64,000 nt of DNA. Origin: Blattamonas nauphoetae. Lineage: Eukaryota; Preaxostyla; Oxymonadida. The stretch's first letter is position 1; each line of letters starts with the position of its first letter. The position numbers and the translations under genes are program-made. The notes beneath the pieces were generated by a model, which worked only from the letters and a program-made list of their open reading frames with translations, made no database searches and was not told the DNA's origin. This document shows, one piece after another, positions 1 through 9,577 of this stretch. Location of the stretch: contig JARBJD010000038.1 of assembly GCA_033064195.1 (NCBI GenBank), positions 303,889 to 367,888 on the forward strand, given 5' to 3'.

Positions 1-334
1 TCCGTCATTTTCTCGTTCATTTCGACTAAAACACATTTTTAATCAATGAATTCGATGTGAAATGTGAAGTTAGTGTCGAGACTCTCGCTTTTTTGGGATT
101 ATAATTTGGAGTTGACTTGGAAGTTGATCTCACCCACCCTGGAGTGAACAACTGTTCAATGGGCTTATAAAGAGCTTATTCGTCATGTAAACAGTGATGA
201 TCTCACTCTCCGTTTGATTTTTCTCTCTATTTCGATTTATATATCATTCACTTTCCTCAGTCTGTCTTGTTTCATGATCACGATCGTAATCGCAGTTTCA
301 AATGACTTGAAAAGACTTCCTCAACACAAATCGG
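1..334. other. No gene seen
   Basis: This stretch is AT-rich. I see no long reading frame, RNA gene or clear repeat in it. Confidence 0.5.
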
Positions 335-1545
335 CATGTCTGGACGTCCTCGACCTCGCCACATGTACTATTGGCAGCATCATTCGATGAGGGACCAGAA
401 TCTCACCGAACGAGTTCTATCTCATCATCGCGGAATCTCTCAACCATCAAGACCCTCCTCGTCAGCAGCAACCGACATACAATCAACAAGTGCTTGTTTC
501 TGAAGATGGCCAAGCAGATGCGCCCAGTTAGGAGATCCAGATGACAATCAGGTCTCTGATGCACTCACAACAGGATCTTGTGAAAGATACTCGACTCCCA
601 CTTCTCTACTCAGACGATGTTATGTCGTATCCCCTCCATCATCATGTTAAAGCCCTTGAGAATCGAAACAAACACGAGCAGCCTCCAGGCAAGGACAACG
701 ATGTCCAGAACCCGCTTGTCGATTCTGGACGAGTTGTTGTCGCCTTCCCAGATCAACAAAAGGACTTTTCTCCCTTCCTTTCTCAGAACGAGCACAGCAC
801 TGTCCGTTAACAGGCACAACGGTATGCCAAACAGAAGGCCGACTCCCTCTCAAACAGAGAGGGTTTTGCGAACCAACAGCAACAGCACATCAACCCACAG
901 TTTCCGCAACAATCGTCTGGTGCCATTGTCACGCAGAATTCCCAGTCATATCGTCGTCCACCGCAACAATCAGAGAATCAGGCATTCGATGAAGAATATG
1001 TTTCGTCTCGCACCAACCAGCAAACTTAACGAGATTTTTCTTGTTCATTTACCATGCCTCTCGCATACACCAACCAATATCAGCCAGAAACCACACATCA
1101 ATCAAAACCAATCTCGAGACCGCGGTACTCGCAAGAAGACATCCCCCACTCCACCCAATCATCTTTCTACAAACACCAATCTCCCCGTTCTGACAGCTGA
1201 CAAACCAAATCCTTCCTGAATTTGTCCATTTCACATCACTCAACATTGTGATCCAATTACAACGTCTATCATCACTTTCACAATTGAAACACCATGCGCA
1301 ACGAATTTGTCCAACTTATCAATTAAAAGAACCACAAGACGAGTCAATTACTTCGGAATTGTCTTCAGATTTGCCGTTCGATCTCGACATTGCACTACAA
1401 CCATCATCACCATCAAGATCGCTGTTCCTCTCCAATCAGTACGATCCCCGAATGGTCTCAGAGGGAAAAACCGAGCAGGACATGTTGAACAATCATTATT
1501 ATTTGTGGACGTTCGACCAACATCGCCCCAGTTGAGACTGAATTA
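335..1545 (+). pseudogene. Decayed glutamine-rich coding region
   Basis: One plus-strand frame (phase of base 541) has strongly protein-like, Gln/Ser/Pro-rich composition, with runs such as FANQQQQHINPQFPQQ followed by SYRRPPQQSENQAFDEEY. The same frame is cut by TAG at 529, TAA at 808, TAA at 1027 and TGA at 1198. No other frame carries comparable composition and I could not place introns that remove all four stops. I read it as the remains of a low-complexity Q-rich protein gene. Two of the stops lie next to Gln codons, which fits CAA/CAG to TAA/TAG decay. The alternative, a code reading TAA/TAG as Gln, is contradicted by genes elsewhere in the window that end cleanly at TAA. No function can be assigned. 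Confidence 0.35.
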
Positions 1546-1581
1546 TTGAATAGCAGATACGAAGATAAGAGGTGAATATCC

Positions 1582-2121
1582 ATGTATGCACTTAGAATCG
1601 TCAATGCAGACCATTTTTCATTGTTTTGCACTTGTTGTCTTCGTCAGTTTCTGTCAGCCTTTGATCTTGTTTTATTCTCTATCTCGCCAAATTCCATTGA
1701 TGTAACATTTATTGTTATTCAGATCATCCACACTGTAATTGGCAGTCTGCCAACACTACTCAAACCGCTAGTAGATGCCATTCTGATTCAGAAGAAGTCA
1801 GGACAAAGCATGGAAGAAAAATTGAAAGACAAGAAGAGAGAGAAGAAGAAAAAAGTAAGAAAGGGAGCAGAAAATGAGTGCGTCGCTCGATTCTGGCTGA
1901 ATATCCAACCGATTGACGAGTATGACATCTTCCACAACCATCTTCAATTCTCCCTTCATCAGTATTCTCCTCGTCTCTCCTCCCTCCCAGTAGCATTAAA
2001 TCCTTTCTCACCACCTCCTCCTCCCATCATCTCGCTCTATTTTCCCACGATGCCTTCTCCCTCCTCTCAATCACCTCACTCCGCATCCACTGCTCATATG
2101 GATGAGACCAGACACCTCTAA
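1582..2121 (+). CDS. Hypothetical protein, weak
   Basis: An open frame of 179 codons begins with ATG at 1582. Its middle has a very basic Lys/Glu stretch (KDKKREKKKKVRKG) that looks coding, and its end is Pro/Ser rich. A possible intron acceptor (ttattcag) at about 1725 suggests the real exon may start there, perhaps joined to the Q-rich region upstream through a donor near 1572. I recognise no domain. It may be part of the same decayed gene as the preceding region, or chance. Confidence 0.25.
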   Translation: MYALRIVNADHFSLFCTCCLRQFLSAFDLVLFSISPNSIDVTFIVIQIIHTVIGSLPTLLKPLVDAILIQKKSGQSMEEKLKDKKREKKKKVRKGAENECVARFWLNIQPIDEYDIFHNHLQFSLHQYSPRLSSLPVALNPFSPPPPPIISLYFPTMPSPSSQSPHSASTAHMDETRHL

Positions 2122-2353
2122 GTTGTTCGTTCATTTCCAGCCTTCTTACACGTCACGACAAACCAACGCGATTGATCAAATTGCTTCAAATGACCACTTC
2201 CTCCTTGATCAACCCAGGACATGTTTGAACATTGGGAAAACAGATGGAAGAATGTCAAAAAGTGAGAAATGAGCAATAAAAGTGGAAATGATGTCGAGAT
2301 TACGATGTAGGATGTCGAAAATGTGATATGGAAGCAAAAACAAGGCAAAGTAC

Positions 2354-2442
2354 GACGGATCTGCGTGTCGACTTTCAGATCTGCGCCTAGACCGATCTGC
2401 AGATCTGCGCCTAGACTTTTCTAGATCTGAGTCTAGACCTAC
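2354..2442. repeat. Short imperfect tandem repeat around AGATCTGCGCCTAGAC
   Basis: The motif AGATCTGCGCCTAGAC and variants recur three to four times here, interleaved with GATCTGCAGATCTG palindromes. It ends about 30 bases before the frame that contains the lone 84-bp unit. Confidence 0.6.
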
Positions 2443-2470
2443 CCAGGAAAGACGACAGACCGAAAGTTCA

Positions 2471-2662
2471 GTGAAGAGAGAACAGAAGATTGTTCAACGA
2501 GAGACGAAAGTGGAGTCACAACGACACGAAAGAACACAAAAAAAGAGGACAACAGAACTAAAGGTGGGAGCGATGGAGAGCGAGACAATGCGAGTGGAGG
2601 CCCAGCGTGACGAGACGACACGAAAGAAGGGAAAGATAGAGATGAAGATGTCCAAATACTGA
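2471..2662 (+). CDS. Small charged frame containing one diverged 84-bp repeat unit
   Basis: A 63-codon frame reads first through a degenerate charged stretch (REQKIVQRETKVESQR) and then through one copy of the unit that forms the giant arrays at 9.6-34 kb (VEAQRDETTRKKGK, about bases 2578-2650). It then ends MKMSKY and stop. The unit is in the same frame as the open plus-strand frame of the arrays. It differs from the array consensus at several positions, including the lysine codon variant AAGATAGAG. I infer either a founder-like single copy or the tail of a coding exon from which the arrays grew. Whether it is translated is unknown. Confidence 0.4.
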   Translation: MKREQKIVQRETKVESQRHERTQKKRTTELKVGAMESETMRVEAQRDETTRKKGKIEMKMSKY

Positions 2663-3063
2663 GGTTACATGGCTCAGGGAATTTGGAACTTTGTTTGAAA
2701 CTTGTTGATACTCTGTTTATTATTGGATTGATTGATCTGCTCTTTCCACCATCACATCCTGTTACGAGACCGAGTCACGTCATCCACAAACTACAGTTCA
2801 ATATCGTTGTCAGCACGCTCTGCAAAATTCCATCTCATTGAAACGACCATTTCCGTCGGGTTGACAGTCGAACGCAGATTCAAACGCGAGATCAACATCT
2901 GATGACCAGTCCTCCTCACGGACGATTCTCAACATCTCGACGACTATTATGGTCTAGTGGTGACATGACACGAATCGAAGCTGGAAGAAAGGTTCGCAAT
3001 TTTTCTTGTCATCTTGCAGGAAAGTTCCAAATTCCATGAATTGTGTAACCTCAGTATTTTTGA
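2650..3063. repeat. Imperfect inverted repeat pair (about 43 bp arms)
   Basis: Bases 2650-2692 (with the core ATACTGAGGTTACA and GGAATTTGGAACTTT) recur inverted at 3019-3063. The 330-bp interior has no coding signal. This resembles the ends of a small nonautonomous DNA element, but I see no clear target duplication. Confidence 0.45.
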
Positions 3064-4396
3064 AAAGCAACATTTCACTATGGATGGTTTCACTTTTTTT
3101 ATTTTTCTCTAAATACTTGAAAACACGTATATATGACGGAAAAGGGGTTAGTTTCGACATTGAACTTCGATCGCGTTCATAAACGATGGTTTCTGAAAAC
3201 CCCAGTTTGTCACTCTTTTTGTCACATTTCAGTATTTACTTAAGTGTGGATAGTGAAATGCTTCCAAAAAGTGTGTTCGGTTATGGAAAATCGAAATTTC
3301 TGCCTATGTCTTGAAAAAACGGAGGAAATGATGCCATTGAAGATCTCTGCACATATAGCTTCAATTATTATATGAGGTTGATCATTTGTCCAAAACAAGG
3401 ACAAATATTCCAATTTCTGAAAGAGATCGTCTTCAATCATCCATATAGATACCTTCGATGCGATCTTCTTTTCTGAAGCGATTTTCATGTTCCGCCCGGA
3501 ATATTGCGAGAGATTGAATCTCATACCGACTGTAATGTGATGATTGGTACTGTTTCGTGGCTCCGAGAACCCAGTTAGCACCAGGTTCGAGAATTTGGGA
3601 GATGGACAAAGATGGCATCTTTCTCGAGTGATCTGAATGGAATGGAAAGTCAAAAATGAACAAGATTATGTCAAACTGATGAATTGTTGGAACAGAGTCT
3701 TGTTTGCGTCCATTTGGAGGAAGTTGGATGAATGAAGACAACATTGAGAGAAGAACGTCATTCGGTGAGAAGAGGATGAAAACAAACAACCTGTAGATTC
3801 CTTCAAGCCCTGTCAAATGATGAGAGAAAGTGGTGTCTGGAAGGACAAGAGCTAAAATTTGGTAAGAAGAGCAGTGAAACCGATGTTTACTTTCAAAAAT
3901 ATTGAGACAGATTGATAGTCCCTCCACAAACCCGTCAAAAATATATAAACCCGTTTTTATTCGGCTAGACCCAGAATTCGTACTATAGTCGAAAATTGTT
4001 TTCATATTACCACTAATAAACTCATTGACAATGGTAGTTTGAGAGAAAAGTGTCCATGCAATTGATCGATGAAATGAGAAAGAGTCCAATGAATGGGGAG
4101 ATGAAAAGAATGGATCACATCCACTGGCTTTCAGGCTTGCACTCTGGTTGTCCTGTCTGGGTGCCTGTCCAGCTGGCTGGGGGATGTTCGACCCGGTCTG
4201 GCGAATGCCCAGTGTTGGTGAGGACGTTGACAGAGTCTTTGGGGATGAGACTTGGAGACTGTGAGGACGTCCGCGTCTGCGACAGTCGACGGGACAATCC
4301 CCGAGCAGAGCCATTTCTACTCGGACGGCAGTGTCTGTGGCGGGTCAGCTTCGTCTCTCTGTGAAGTGGAACTTGATGTCGATTCTGACTCTGAGT
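3064..4396. other. No secure gene; possible relict of the helical-repeat family
   Basis: The minus strand is open for 293 codons (4314-3433) and partly overlaps a second open frame (3653-3240), but composition is mixed. A segment around 3750 (FSPNDVLLSMLSSFI) is mildly like the helical-repeat family seen at 35383-36531. The frame also runs through a transposon footprint at 3926-3968, so I do not call it a gene. Confidence 0.3.
3926..3968. other. Possible empty or excision site of the 287-bp-TIR element
   Basis: This stretch contains AAACCCGT twice, separated by CAAAAATATAT. Its left side (CCCTCCACAAACCCGT) matches the outer flank of the element at 9553-9575 read on the minus strand. Its right side (ATAAACCCGTTTTTATTC) matches the outer flank at 8540-8556 read on the minus strand with one change. 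In the filled site the element sits between two ACGGGTTT copies. Here the copies remain with 11 filler bases. Confidence 0.45.
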
Positions 4397-5110
4397 TCAT
4401 CTCAGTCTCCTCGTTGTCGTAGGTGGTACGTGTTGATGCAGCGACGATTGACGTTGATCCGAGTGACGAGAGCGTTGGTGTGATGGCGCGTTGTGTAATG
4501 AGCGGTTCAAGTACCTCTTGCGGCTCACTCCCCGCCGTCCTTGTATCGAGAAGTGCTTGTTGGGCAGTGTCGCTTGGCTCTGTCCTGTCTTTTGTCGGAC
4601 TGCTTTTGGTCTTTCCGGAGGAGAGTGCCCGAAGAGCGGGTGGTTGGTCTGCTTCGGAGCAGCCATCGAAGAAGTGGAGGACACCTTCTGATGAGCGGGC
4701 AAGGGATCAGCCGAGCGCTTCGCGTCTGCTGCGAGTTGAGAGGAGGAGGGTGTCTCGGAGAGGGTCTCAATTTCCATGGCCTGCTTCATCAGAGCCTCTT
4801 GTTCTTCTTCTCGTCTCTTTCTCCGCTTCTCCTCTCTCAATTCCTGACGTTTCATGTCAAAGTCAAAACTTAGGCGAGCGAGCAGCTGTTTTCGTTCGTG
4901 CGCCCGCCGCTCTTCTTCCTCCCTCTCTTCCGCTTCGTATGCATCCACGTCCTTCTTCAAGTCCACCATCCACCTTCCTCCGCAATCGTACGCACCGCTG
5001 CTCTGCCCCACTTTGCCAATGATGGGAGTCATCGGGGTGGCCCCTCTGAACGGCACCTTCACCTTCCCCGCCCGCTCCCACACAAATTGTTGGATGTCGC
5101 GCTTCTTCAT
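4397..5110 (-). CDS. Basic coiled-coil hypothetical protein
   Basis: A 237-codon frame starts at ATG 5110 (MKKRDIQQFVWERAGK). Residues 1-50 contain a Gly-rich globular-looking stretch. Residues about 55-115 are an almost pure Glu/Arg/Lys helix (EAEEREEEERRAHERKQ), a likely single alpha-helix or coiled coil. The last 120 residues are Ser/Pro/Arg-rich and probably disordered. It begins only 10 bases after the stop of the minus-strand frame at 5121-6368, in another frame. The two may be separate genes, exons of one gene, or one gene broken by an indel. I recognise no family, and there is no signal peptide or membrane segment. Confidence 0.5.
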   Translation of the reverse strand: MKKRDIQQFVWERAGKVKVPFRGATPMTPIIGKVGQSSGAYDCGGRWMVDLKKDVDAYEAEEREEEERRAHERKQLLARLSFDFDMKRQELREEKRRKRREEEQEALMKQAMEIETLSETPSSSQLAADAKRSADPLPAHQKVSSTSSMAAPKQTNHPLFGHSPPERPKAVRQKTGQSQATLPNKHFSIQGRRGVSRKRYLNRSLHNAPSHQRSRHSDQRQSSLHQHVPPTTTRRLR

Positions 5111-5120
5111 CGTCCGAATC

Positions 5121-6368
5121 TCAGTCGTCGACGATCGAGATGTCGACCATCTCGCATTGCGACAGAAGTAGAACGGTGGAAGTTGACTCTGGTGGGAGAA
5201 TGATGAGGGATAAGTTGGACTTGATGGTGACTGTCGTGTGTGAAGTGACTGTCAATTCGACCGGAGACGGGATGACCTTCTTCATTTTCGGTGGAACAGA
5301 AAAGGTGAGAGTGAAGGAAGGCAGCGAGTAGATGTGAACAGTTGGTTTGGAGTGTGCCTTCTCTTCCTTCTTCTCTTCGTCGGGGAGTGGCTCCGGTGTA
5401 GTGTCTGGGACGGTCTCTTCTTTGAAGGTCGAGAGGGGCTGCGTGAGGATGGTGACTTTCCGCTTCTTGACGAACAGATTCCCTTCCTCCTCGTCTACCT
5501 CGATAGACCATTTCACCTTAACCACCAAATTGATGTTCCGTAGAGCAATGACGGCGTCTGACAGACTGAGCGGAACTTGGTCGCTCTTGTTGACATGCGA
5601 GAGAGGGATCTCGTCGTGGTTCGTTGGCAGCTGGCGTGGTTTCGGAGCGGCGAGGTTGGACGAAGAGTGGGCGAGGAAGGAGCTCGCAATGGGTGATGAT
5701 GTTTGAGAGAAGCTTAACGATCGATTGGAGACACGAGGAGAGGATGCGAGAGAGCGGGCTTTGGTGTGCGAGAAGGAAGGGATGATGGGGCTGCGGTCGG
5801 CCCGGGTTCCATTCCACTGCTGGTCCAATGACGAGTCATCCTCTTTCGAAGTGAAGGTGCGTTTTGAGCTGAATCGTGGGAGGCGCAGGTCGGATGAATC
5901 AAGTCGCAGTTCGTGGACAGTCTCGACACCCTTCTGGACGGTTGTAGCGACTGCTTTTGGGGGAAGGTTGTTTGGCGTTTGTTGCTTCTTTGGATTCGTC
6001 ATCACTGTCGATGAAAATGCGGTTCCGGGGCGCTGATGATGAATATTACCTTTTGCAAGTGGCGGGAGGATCACAAGCGGAGAATGATGTGATGGACGGA
6101 CATGGATGACCTGCCACGGAGTCTTTCGAAGACTAACTTTCAGGGAGGGCGAGTGAGGGAGCGACGGCGTCTGTGTGGAGAGAGACGACTGAGCTTGCTG
6201 GAGGTGCACCTGCTGTGGGGAATGTGTGGCGCGGGAAGGCCAGGGCGGACGGGTTGGTTGGTGTGAGCGGGAGGTGACTACTTCCTTATCGAGCCCTGGT
6301 GTGCGAGTGGGATAGGAGACGGGCGGGGAGTGAGTTGTTTGGTTATGTTTGTTTCTCCGAGTTCTCAA
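5121..6368 (-). CDS. Ser/Pro-rich hypothetical protein, 415 aa
   Basis: An uninterrupted 415-codon frame starts at ATG 6368 (MRTRRNKHNQTTHSPP). The first 200 residues are Ser/Thr/Pro/His-rich and look disordered. Residues about 260-410 are more globular and beta-like (for example IALRNINLVVKVKWSIEVDE and later PVELTVTSHTTVTIKS), with an acidic stretch in between. The frame ends EMVDISIVDD before TGA. The next in-frame codons are acidic as well (DSDDEEAR), so the coding sense may once have continued. The neighbouring frame downstream starts 10 bases later on the same strand. I recognise no named family. Confidence 0.55.
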   Translation of the reverse strand: MRTRRNKHNQTTHSPPVSYPTRTPGLDKEVVTSRSHQPTRPPWPSRATHSPQQVHLQQAQSSLSTQTPSLPHSPSLKVSLRKTPWQVIHVRPSHHSPLVILPPLAKGNIHHQRPGTAFSSTVMTNPKKQQTPNNLPPKAVATTVQKGVETVHELRLDSSDLRLPRFSSKRTFTSKEDDSSLDQQWNGTRADRSPIIPSFSHTKARSLASSPRVSNRSLSFSQTSSPIASSFLAHSSSNLAAPKPRQLPTNHDEIPLSHVNKSDQVPLSLSDAVIALRNINLVVKVKWSIEVDEEEGNLFVKKRKVTILTQPLSTFKEETVPDTTPEPLPDEEKKEEKAHSKPTVHIYSLPSFTLTFSVPPKMKKVIPSPVELTVTSHTTVTIKSNLSLIILPPESTSTVLLLSQCEMVDISIVDD

Positions 6369-6525
6369 TTAGATCTCCGGAGAACGAATTGATCATTGAC
6401 TTTTGCGATGCGTTGAGGAGCTTGTCTATCGATGAGGCAATCGTTTGAAAAATCTGTTGTGATGATGGAGAAGAGGTGGTATTTGGCAAATTTGGCATCG
6501 ATGATCTTAAATTCTGAGATAGAAG

Positions 6526-8397
6526 ATACAGTCTGTTTCAAAAAGATCTCCAACTGTTGCAAAAAATTGAGATTTGTTTCAAAAAGATGGATGATCGACT
6601 CGATACTCCCTCCCATAATACTGCTTTTCCAGTCTGGACCTCTTTCCAAACCAGACTTTTCTCTTTTTTTCGTGTGTCTTGATAGGCAGATAATGGCAGA
6701 AAAGATGGTCTGTCTTCTTTGTAGAGAAAGAAAAACACATTTTGTCGAGATTTTCTAACGTTTATTCTCTTTCATTTTCCTGGCTCTTATTATTCTTCTC
6801 TTTCTCAGACAGGCCTAGATCCTTCATCAAAATGAGAAATTACTCGGTGGTTTGCATTTTATTCATTGTTACATTCATATGATGTGAAGTGATGCACTCC
6901 TCCCTTTCCCATCACCACTTGGCCATTTTTATCGATTTCTCACTCTTTTCTTGTCATTATTTTCCATAGTCTCACCTTCTAGGCGCCATTCCGAATGATC
7001 TTATAAATTTTGATCGAACAGAAAGCTCACAATCAGCACAAATTACTTGTTCTGACTCTCTATCTTCACAGTAATTTGATCAGATTTTCACATGTTTTCT
7101 CTTTCATTCTCATACTTTTACGCAGATATTTTAACTCATTCTTGCGAACTGATCAGTTATCCAAGACTTGCCTTCTCGAGTTCTCCAAGTCGTCTCCACA
7201 CTGCCAATATCCATCTTTGAAGTCCATGTTACTTTCCTACGCGTCCATTCTCTTCGATTCTTCTCTGCCCTCTTTTTCATCGATGTTTCACTCCCTTTTT
7301 ATGTCGCCCTTGTCGCTCCACGACTTCTCAATTCAACTCTTTTTCCTCTTGACAGAATTGAAAACACAATGGATTCAAAGTAGAATGGAGCGTCTGTATT
7401 GTGATGAAGTGATTTGATCGATGTGAAAAAATTATGATGAAGAGAGATCTGACGAATAGTGTTGAAGAGTCCAAGTGTCACCGGATGAACGTCACTCGGT
7501 CTTTTGATGAGAAAATAGAGGGCAGGGAGCTATCGATGTGACGAAAAGGTCAAGTTTTCATCGATTACAGATATTAATCAAAAGATCTGACAAAGAGTTT
7601 TGCGAACCGACAAGGGCGACATAAAAAGGGAGTGAAACATCGATGAAAAAGAGGGCAGAGAAGAATCGAAGAGAATGGACGCGTAGGAAAGTAACATGGA
7701 CTTCAAAGATGGATATTGGCAGTGTGGAGACGACTTGGAGAACTCGAGAAGGCAAGTCTTGGATAACTGATCAGTTCGCAAGAATGAGTTAAAATATCTG
7801 CGTAAAAGTATGAGAATGAAAGAGAAAACATGTGAAAATCTGATCAAATTACTGTGAAGATAGAGAGTCAGAACAAGTAATTTGTGCTGATTGTGAGCTT
7901 TCTGTTCGATCAAAATTTATAAGATCATTCGGAATGGCGCCTAGAAGGTGAGACTATGGAAAATAATGACAAGAAAAGAGTGAGAAATCGATAAAAATGG
8001 CCAAGTGGTGATGGGAAAGGGAGGAGTGCATCACTTCACATCATATGAATGTAACAATGAATAAAATGCAAACCACCGAGTAATTTCTCATTTTGATGAA
8101 GGATCTAGGCCTGTCTGAGAAAGAGAAGAATAATAAGAGCCAGGAAAATGAAAGAGAATAAACGTTAGAAAATCTCGACAAAATGTGTTTTTCTTTCTCT
8201 ACAAAGAAGACAGACCATCTTTTCTGCCATTATCTGCCTATCAAGACACACGAAAAAAAGAGAAAAGTCTGGTTTGGAAAGAGGTCCAGACTGGAAAAGC
8301 AGTATTATGGGAGGGAGTATCGAGTCGATCATCCATCTTTTTGAAACAAATCTCAATTTTTTGCAACAGTTGGAGATCTTTTTGAAACAGACTGTAT
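6526..8397. repeat. 790-bp inverted repeat with 292-bp spacer
   Basis: Arm 6526-7315 and arm 7608-8397 are inverted copies of equal length (790 bp). Everything I compared matches, including long translated stretches on both arms. The spacer 7316-7607 is unique and its minus strand carries a short frame (TLGLFNTIRQISLHHNFF) reminiscent of the helical-repeat family. Neither arm contains a convincing gene. It could be a foldback element, a recent inverted duplication, or an assembly artefact at a read turn-around. Confidence 0.8.
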
Positions 8398-8560
8398 GAT
8401 TCAATTAAGTACCCATTATTTGAAAAAGAGTCACAAACATTTTAAATCAAGTTCAGATAACCTAATTACTACAACTGGTTTTTAATACACCACATTTTGA
8501 CTCCGTACCGAGTTGAGACAACTATTCATTTTATTTTTGAATAAAGACGGGTTTATATTT

Positions 8561-9552
8561 ATCGGGGTGGCGGGAAAAACTTGGGCGGGCTCTTAGTCGA
8601 TTCTGGCACTATTTAGCTTAATTTTCACTTCATACAGTGCCTTTACATGTTTCCTATTTTCAAAAAACACCAAGTAAAAAAATCATAGTGTCCTGACCAG
8701 AGAGAACAGCGAGGTGAAAAATCAGATCTGAACGACTATGACTCTTTTTCTCAACAAAATGGAAAATTTCAGACATTTAGACTAATTTACACTCATTTCA
8801 GAAGAAGATGTAGCAATTGAATCAATACATGACAGGGAAATGTCATCTGTTTTTTTTCCAGAATCGTGATGATCATCCTTCCTTTGTTGTCAATTCGTAG
8901 TTTGATCTCCCAGCCAGTCATTGAACTGGCTGTAGCTTCCGTCCAGCACGGTGATTAAACATATCCTGATGAATAATGACCAAGATCCTGAAAACAACTT
9001 CGACGATCGAAAAAAATTGCAATTCAGTGTTTATATTCAGATTCCTTTGAATACGGGAGGAGTAATGAGAAAACGGCAAGAAATTCAAACCAGTCTGGTT
9101 TTATCCCTGAATCAACGATGTCGTGTTTCACCGCTTGATCATGACGTCAGATGTGATGATTGGCACTTTCCACGATGCCCCGTGCATTCATGAAGGGGGT
9201 CGATTCGTTTCATCCTGAAAAAGATGACGTGACAACGGCGATTCTCAAACAGAGTTAAAAATCTCGATGACATCTCCCTGTCATGTATTGATTCAATTGC
9301 TACATCTTCTTCTGAAATGAGTGTAAATTAGTCTAAATGTCTGAAATTTTCCATTTTGTTGAGAAAAAGAGTCATAGTCGTTCAGATCTGATTTTTCACC
9401 TCGCTGTTCTCTCTGGTCAGGACACTATGATTTTTTTACTTGGTGTTTTTTGAAAATAGGAAACATGTAAAGGCACTGTATGAAGTGAAAATTAAGCTAA
9501 ATAGTGCCAGAATCGACTAAGAGCCCGCCCAAGTTTTTCCCGCCACCCCGAT
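8561..9552. mobile_element. Nonautonomous foldback DNA element with 287-bp TIRs
   Basis: The left TIR 8561-8847 (starting ATCGGGGTGGCGGG) and right TIR 9266-9552 are inverted copies. They enclose 418 bp of unique sequence with no transposase. ACGGGTTT occurs just outside both ends (8549-8556 and 9556-9563), compatible with an 8-9-bp target duplication. Long TIRs plus an 8-9-bp duplication suggest a Mutator-like (MULE) or hAT nonautonomous element; the family is inference. The right TIR runs directly into 84-bp array 1. Confidence 0.7.
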
Positions 9553-9577
9553 AAAAACGGGTTTGTGGAGGGTCTAT

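Noticed and set aside
335-1545. Genetic code with TAA/TAG read as glutamine (known in some oxymonads)
   Set aside because: Other genes in the window end at TAA or TGA exactly where their families end, and one Q-rich relict with four stops is better explained by decay.
3433-4314. 293-codon minus-strand frame as a gene
   Set aside because: Mixed composition with no domain, and it runs through a transposon footprint. Kept only as a possible relict.
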